A DNA stretch of 9,589 nt from Mucilaginibacter sp. GTDB lineage: Bacteria; Bacteroidota; Bacteroidia; Sphingobacteriales; Sphingobacteriaceae. The notes beneath the pieces were generated by a model. The model did not search any database, had not been told where the DNA came from, and saw nothing but the letters and a program-made list of their open reading frames with translations. Both the position numbers and the translations under genes were made by a program. Location: positions 1 to 9,589 of the forward strand of contig JAICXZ010000061.1 in the NCBI GenBank assembly GCA_025934475.1, read 5' to 3'. Below, piece by piece: positions 5,868 through 9,589 of this stretch (the stretch's first letter is position 1; every line of letters starts with the position of its first letter).

Positions 5868-5903
5868 AACGCCGGGAACAATACCCGGCGTTTCGCATTT
5901 TTA
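5868..5903 (+). terminator. Intrinsic terminator after the receiver gene
   Basis: AACGCCGGG (5868-5876) pairs with CCCGGCGTT (5884-5892), a perfect 9-bp stem with a 7-base loop, followed by TTTCGCATTTTT. It lies 37 bases beyond the receiver stop codon and suggests that the kinase downstream has its own promoter. Confidence 0.75.
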
Positions 5904-5954
5904 ACTAACAGTAAATCAAAGTTGTACCAGATATACTTTTTTTCAAACTAACCG

Positions 5955-5992
5955 ACGCTATTTAGCGTATAAGTTAAAAATTTAGCATATAA
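5955..5992 (+). promoter_or_regulatory. Palindrome plus 20-bp-phased direct repeat before the kinase start
   Basis: ACGCTA-TT-TAGCGT at 5955-5968 is a perfect 14-base palindrome. TTTAGCGTATAA (5961-5972) recurs as TTTAGCATATAA (5981-5992), 11 of 12 bases the same, start-to-start distance 20, about two helical turns. The second copy ends nine bases before the kinase start codon, a position suited to repression or to a leader element. Confidence 0.5.
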
Positions 5993-6001
5993 AAATAATT
6001 A

Positions 6002-7180
6002 ATGATCCCTCCAGCAATACCAGCGAACGAAATTAGCAGGTTGAGAGACCTATTTGAGACAGAACTGCTGGACACTCCAAGCGAAAAGGAATTTGATGAT
6101 ATTGTAAAGCTTGCCTCTCAAATTTGTGGGATGCCAATATCGCTGATTACATTGATAGACAACAATCGCCAGTGGTTCAAAGCCAAACACGGTCTTGATG
6201 CTGACGAAACTCCCCGCGAGATTTCATTTTGCGGACACGCGATTTTAGATGATCAGGTATTTGAAGTAAAAGACACACTTACAGATGCCCGTTTCTTTGA
6301 CAACCCGCTGGTGACCGATGATCTAAAAGTGCGTTATTATGCCGGATTTCCGTTGATAACCAGCTCGGGTAACCGTTTAGGAACCCTTTGCGTTGTAGAC
6401 ACAATACCACGTGAATTGACAGAGCAGCAAAAATTTGCGCTTGAAATATTGTCGCAGAACGTTATTAAAATAGTTGAATTGCGTATTAAAAATAAACAGT
6501 TGAATCACATGGCAGAGACGCAAAAGAAAATGTCGTCGATATTGGCCCATGATGTGCGCAGTCCGCTGATTGCTCTTCGTTCCATTATTGAATATAAACG
6601 CTCGGGGATGATCAATGAGGTAGAATCGGAAAGCCTGATGGATACGGCGCTCGATCAACTGAACAGCACTGTTGAAATGGTTGACGATGTAGTTGCCTGG
6701 GGCGAATCTGAACTGAAGCATCTTGCTATTAATAGTCAGCTTGTTTCAATCAAAGAAATTATCGACAACATATTTGGCAATGAAGCTATAAAGGCCCGGT
6801 TAAAAAACAATGTACTCATAAACCATGTGAATGGGACGCAGGTTTATACCGATAAACAGGCTTTGACGTTTATCGTTCGTAACCTGATAAGTAATGCCAA
6901 CAAGTTTACCGAAAACGGATCTATCTCCATTTCGGCATCGAGAAAAAATGGCCAGGTATATATTAGCATTAAAGATACCGGCTGCGGTATGGATGCCGAC
7001 TATGCTTCGAAGCTTTTTACCCAACATGCCGTTTCCAAATTAGGCACGCGCAAAGAGAAAGGCAATGGGTTGGGGCTAATCCTGATCAACGAATATATCC
7101 ACAAGCTTGAGGGCACTATTACAGTAGAAACAGAAGCCGGCAAAGGCTCATGCTTTACCATAAGGCTCAATGACCACTAA
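6002..7180 (+). CDS. Soluble GAF-domain sensor histidine kinase
   Basis: A 392-aa cytosolic kinase with no membrane segment. The GAF domain spans about residues 20-160 and carries the family stretch DNNRQWFKAKHGLDADETPR and the SFCGHAI motif at 75-81. The dimerisation/phosphoacceptor domain has the H-box LAHDVRSPL with His183. The HATPase domain has the N-box NLISNANKF (294-302, catalytic Asn298), G1 box DTGCGM (325-330) and G2 box GNGLGL (354-359). All motifs for autophosphorylation are intact. The GAF domain presumably senses a small molecule or redox state; no ligand can be read from sequence, and it lacks evident PAS or PHY domains. The single-domain receiver 170 bp upstream is a likely but unproven partner. 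The 3' end overlaps the convergent DUF6786-like gene by 14 bases. The start is the ATG at 6002, placed right after a direct-repeat element, with no Shine-Dalgarno. Confidence 0.92.
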   Translation: MIPPAIPANEISRLRDLFETELLDTPSEKEFDDIVKLASQICGMPISLITLIDNNRQWFKAKHGLDADETPREISFCGHAILDDQVFEVKDTLTDARFFDNPLVTDDLKVRYYAGFPLITSSGNRLGTLCVVDTIPRELTEQQKFALEILSQNVIKIVELRIKNKQLNHMAETQKKMSSILAHDVRSPLIALRSIIEYKRSGMINEVESESLMDTALDQLNSTVEMVDDVVAWGESELKHLAINSQLVSIKEIIDNIFGNEAIKARLKNNVLINHVNGTQVYTDKQALTFIVRNLISNANKFTENGSISISASRKNGQVYISIKDTGCGMDADYASKLFTQHAVSKLGTRKEKGNGLGLILINEYIHKLEGTITVETEAGKGSCFTIRLNDH

Positions 7181-8393
7181 AAGCCGACTGAATGTCCTTT
7201 AGCGACACACCTAAAGTTTTCAAAGAAATATCATTCAACCCCTGCTCGCTTCCAGTAAAGTGGAAAATAGAATGCAGGTGACTCAGCTTCTCGCCTGGTT
7301 TCAGAAACGCACCGGGTGACACGCTTTCCAATTCGTAAAACGGGCCCATCTGCGAGCCATCAGCTAGTGGACCATCATTGTAAGCATTTACAGCATCCCC
7401 AACCATTGGATCCCTGTCTGTTCGCCATTCCTGATTCAGGTAAGTGCCGTCAGTCTTAACATCGAACTGAATTATGGTGAGGACATGATTAGCAGCGTCA
7501 TAGCTTCCTGCCATACCTCTTGTTCTAGCAGCCGGCATTCCCAATTTACCTCGCGACTTACCATCTGCTTTGAAATAAAGTGGCGCATGATCATATTTAA
7601 CTCTGTCCGGAGGTATCTGACCAAAATAATCGGTAGTAGCCACTTTTCCAGGTGCATCTTTTCTGTAAGGAATTACAATAACTACAGATGGCGAGGGCCT
7701 AAACATATCCAGATTCCATATACAAGGTGCACCGGTTTCAGGCGTCCAGGCATTGGTTCCTGTATTGGTAATAGAATTATCGGTTCTTATTCCAACTACC
7801 TTCACAGAGCTATCCGGCTGCACATCTAAAGCCTTTTGCACATCTTCCCGGCTGAACAATCGGATGTTGCGTTCTACTTTAAGTTTCAGATCGGTAGCTG
7901 CGTAGTTTTGCAGATCCATGTCTTTTGATAGGGTTACCTGCTTATCGTCTTTATTCTCCAGGGTCCAGCTTTCATGATCGAAGGCTGCCGGGGTGTGCCA
8001 GTTGTCAAAATCCATTTTGCTACCCTGCTTAAAAAACAGGGCAAACTTGCTCCCTTCCGGGCCCAGCCAAAGCCGGTCTTCGCCACCAAAGGCGTTCATG
8101 TGCGGGTCGGTCTTGGCATCAAAGGCTTTATAGTTGATCCAGCCAAAGCTTTTGCCTGTGTCGCCATCGGCAGTCGATGTAAAAACCTTGCCCTGGTATT
8201 TTGGCGATATGATCACTTTTGCTGATTTGTCCTCGCTCTGTAATACAATAACGCTATCTTTTTTCTGAAGAAAATTCAGGTCGTATCCAAACGTACCTTC
8301 TTTGTATCCCGCTGCTCCCATTTTATTATCAGAATGACAGGCGCATAGCATGGTACTGCCTGCCAATAGAACGGTTGTGATTTTTAATTTCAT
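7167..8393 (-). CDS. DUF6786-like exported lipoprotein, function unknown
   Basis: A 408-aa protein with an N-terminal lipoprotein signal: a hydrophobic stretch followed by LCAC, with Cys19 as the likely lipidated residue (Cys at -2 is unusual). Seen: FGWINY (83-88), FGGEDRLWLGPEGSKFALFF (102-121), FDNWHTPAAFD (129-139), and near the end GPFYELESVSPG (349-360) with PGEKLSHLHSIFHF (365-378). From memory this is the Bacteroidota family DUF6786; the GGEDRxWLGPEG and late Glu/His motifs resemble an aldose-1-epimerase-like beta-sandwich that binds sugar, but this is my inference. It begins 27 bp after the GH172 gene in the same direction, so it is almost certainly co-transcribed and probably handles the same glycan at the periplasm or cell surface. 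It overlaps the kinase gene tail-to-tail by 14 bases. Confidence 0.82.
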   Translation of the reverse strand: MKLKITTVLLAGSTMLCACHSDNKMGAAGYKEGTFGYDLNFLQKKDSVIVLQSEDKSAKVIISPKYQGKVFTSTADGDTGKSFGWINYKAFDAKTDPHMNAFGGEDRLWLGPEGSKFALFFKQGSKMDFDNWHTPAAFDHESWTLENKDDKQVTLSKDMDLQNYAATDLKLKVERNIRLFSREDVQKALDVQPDSSVKVVGIRTDNSITNTGTNAWTPETGAPCIWNLDMFRPSPSVVIVIPYRKDAPGKVATTDYFGQIPPDRVKYDHAPLYFKADGKSRGKLGMPAARTRGMAGSYDAANHVLTIIQFDVKTDGTYLNQEWRTDRDPMVGDAVNAYNDGPLADGSQMGPFYELESVSPGAFLKPGEKLSHLHSIFHFTGSEQGLNDISLKTLGVSLKDIQSAFSGH

Positions 8394-8420
8394 GAATGAA
8401 ATCGTCCTGGTTTAAATATC

Positions 8421-9584
8421 TTAATTCACCTCCAACTGATCCTTTGCCGGCAATTTCGGGAAAGGATTATGCGGCTCTATCTGGTACCAGAACGCCACGG
8501 AGGCAATATCATCCTGCAAAGGCATGTAACGCCCGTCGGCATGCCAGCCTAAATCCTGGATAGTTACTTTCAGATCTTTATCGAACCGGATAGGGTCCAT
8601 GATATGCCAGCGATATAAACCAAAGCGCTGAGCCACGTTATAGTGGCCATCGCCCCTAACCACCTGCGGTAAACCGGTGTATGGCCCGCTAAATTCAGTG
8701 TAGTGACTTTCCATTTGGCCAGTAGCATTGTTTTTGGTCTCCGAATCAAAATCGTAAGCGCCATTAAAATAGTCCTCAGTGCCGGTTCCATTGATTGTTG
8801 GAAACTCGGTATCGCCGTCCATAAAAAATTTGATCTCGCCTTCGCCCCACCAGCCATTTTTGTTGGAACCGTAGGCCATATAGGTACCTACATATTGCCC
8901 TTTGCCTTTGATACTATCCACCAGAACATAGTCCTTTTTGAATGGCAGCGGGTTTACCCTTCTGAACTGTGCATGAAAATAACCGGCATCTTTAGGTACT
9001 TCTGTCAGGGTATAATCAACCTGGTAGTAAAGCACCATATCCCGGTCGTCTATATTTTCCATCGTGATTTTACATTTTTTATGGAAGGGCATTGGCCAAT
9101 AACAATTGAGTCCGCTGCCGGGATTTACAACCACTGCCAATGAGGTTACGGGTGCATATTTGCCCCAGCCCATGCAAAAGAAGTCGCCTACAGGTGCTTC
9201 GACGGATGGCGTTGTTTCATCATCCCAATAAAATCGGATGATTGAATAACGCCAGTTACCCGTAGGCGTCATCCAAATATGCTGTATCTGTCCCGAGCCG
9301 TCTATCTCTGCAATAGTATAGGTAGTCTTTTTCTTAATTACCACGCTTGGACTTAACTTCCATTTTTGTCCGAGGTCGCGAGCGGGGCCGGCGCCTGTTC
9401 CGGTTGTCGCCATCCCGCCTTTACCTTTTTCGCCATTGAAATTCTCCGGACTGATGGAACGCGTTTTCGCATCCGACGTGCGGTAGAGGTTACCCATGTT
9501 CATATTGAGCCCATCGAATTTTTGGGCACTGGCTGATGCCGCCCAAAGTATAGGCAGCAAGAAAAACAGGTTTAGCTTTCTCAT
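8421..9584 (-). CDS. Glycoside hydrolase family 172 (DUF2961) enzyme
   Basis: A 387-aa secreted enzyme. The first 20 residues form a signal peptide with an ASA cleavage site before QKFDG; there is no lipobox. Seen: the DUF2961 core, including IDGSGQIQHIWMTP (94-107), RFYWDDE (117-123), PVGDFFCMGWG (131-141), GWWGEGEIKFFMDGD (244-258) and GTGTEDYFNGAYDF (266-279). Known: GH172 includes alpha-D-fructofuranosidase/difructose-anhydride synthase and D-arabinofuranosidases, retaining enzymes with two catalytic glutamates in these last two motifs; here Glu250 (or Glu248) and Glu270 are the candidates. The jelly-roll enzymes work as oligomers. Full family length. The start is an ATG at 9584, five bases from the window edge; its promoter or upstream operon partner lies outside. 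The substrate could be a fructan or arabinan and cannot be decided here. Confidence 0.93.
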   Translation of the reverse strand: MRKLNLFFLLPILWAASASAQKFDGLNMNMGNLYRTSDAKTRSISPENFNGEKGKGGMATTGTGAGPARDLGQKWKLSPSVVIKKKTTYTIAEIDGSGQIQHIWMTPTGNWRYSIIRFYWDDETTPSVEAPVGDFFCMGWGKYAPVTSLAVVVNPGSGLNCYWPMPFHKKCKITMENIDDRDMVLYYQVDYTLTEVPKDAGYFHAQFRRVNPLPFKKDYVLVDSIKGKGQYVGTYMAYGSNKNGWWGEGEIKFFMDGDTEFPTINGTGTEDYFNGAYDFDSETKNNATGQMESHYTEFSGPYTGLPQVVRGDGHYNVAQRFGLYRWHIMDPIRFDKDLKVTIQDLGWHADGRYMPLQDDIASVAFWYQIEPHNPFPKLPAKDQLEVN

Positions 9585-9589
9585 GTCAA

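Noticed and set aside
6377..6721. 114-codon minus-strand open frame within the histidine kinase
   Set aside because: The kinase frame contains all catalytic boxes over this stretch; the antisense frame has no recognisable features.
8703..9143. 146-codon plus-strand open frame opposite the GH172 gene
   Set aside because: It lies wholly antisense to a gene with clear family motifs and has no recognisable domain; it is a shadow frame.

Overview
The window looks like a chromosomal segment of a Bacteroidota bacterium, most likely Sphingobacteriaceae (Mucilaginibacter/Pedobacter-like). The reasons are a GH172 (DUF2961) gene next to a DUF6786-type gene, a DUF5009/HGSNAT-type membrane acyltransferase, a stand-alone receiver beside a soluble GAF histidine kinase, moderate-GC genes separated by AT-rich gaps, start codons without clear Shine-Dalgarno sequences, and sites resembling the Bacteroidota TTTG/TAnnTTTG promoter. 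This assignment rests on protein character only. No rRNA, tRNA, transposase, integrase or CRISPR array was seen.

Left part (1-3775), all genes on the minus strand: a small membrane protein (7-297), then a two-gene specialised-metabolism set made of a type III polyketide synthase (1265-2320) followed by an isoprenylcysteine-carboxyl-methyltransferase-like membrane protein (648-1142). A 120-bp gap containing a long imperfect inverted repeat separates the two. This pairing is the one known for bacterial alkylpyrone/alkylresorcinol methyl ethers (BpsA-BpsB, SrsA-SrsB). Upstream is a multi-pass HGSNAT/NagX-like acyltransferase (2491-3627) with its own terminator and a candidate promoter.

Middle part (3776-5300): three small unrecognised genes (3776-4048 minus, 4675-4980 plus, 4975-5295 minus) around a 626-bp non-coding stretch. 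That stretch holds a perfect 15-bp palindrome and a small GNRA-loop hairpin. The last two small genes converge and share six bases, so that the final Leu codon of one is the stop codon of the other.

Signalling part (5436-7180), plus strand: a single-domain response regulator, an intrinsic terminator, then a cytosolic GAF-HisKA-HATPase histidine kinase. Both have distinctive repeats just upstream. They may form a pair, but the terminator between them argues for separate transcription.

Right part (7167-9584), minus strand: an exported GH172 glycoside hydrolase followed 27 bp later by a DUF6786-like lipoprotein. They are probably one operon for an extracytoplasmic fructan- or arabinan-like glycan; no SusC/SusD is visible. 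The most promising poorly described items are the DUF6786-GH172 partnership, the reduced PKS-methyltransferase pair with the repeat at its join, and the cluster of small orphan genes with structured intergenic DNA.
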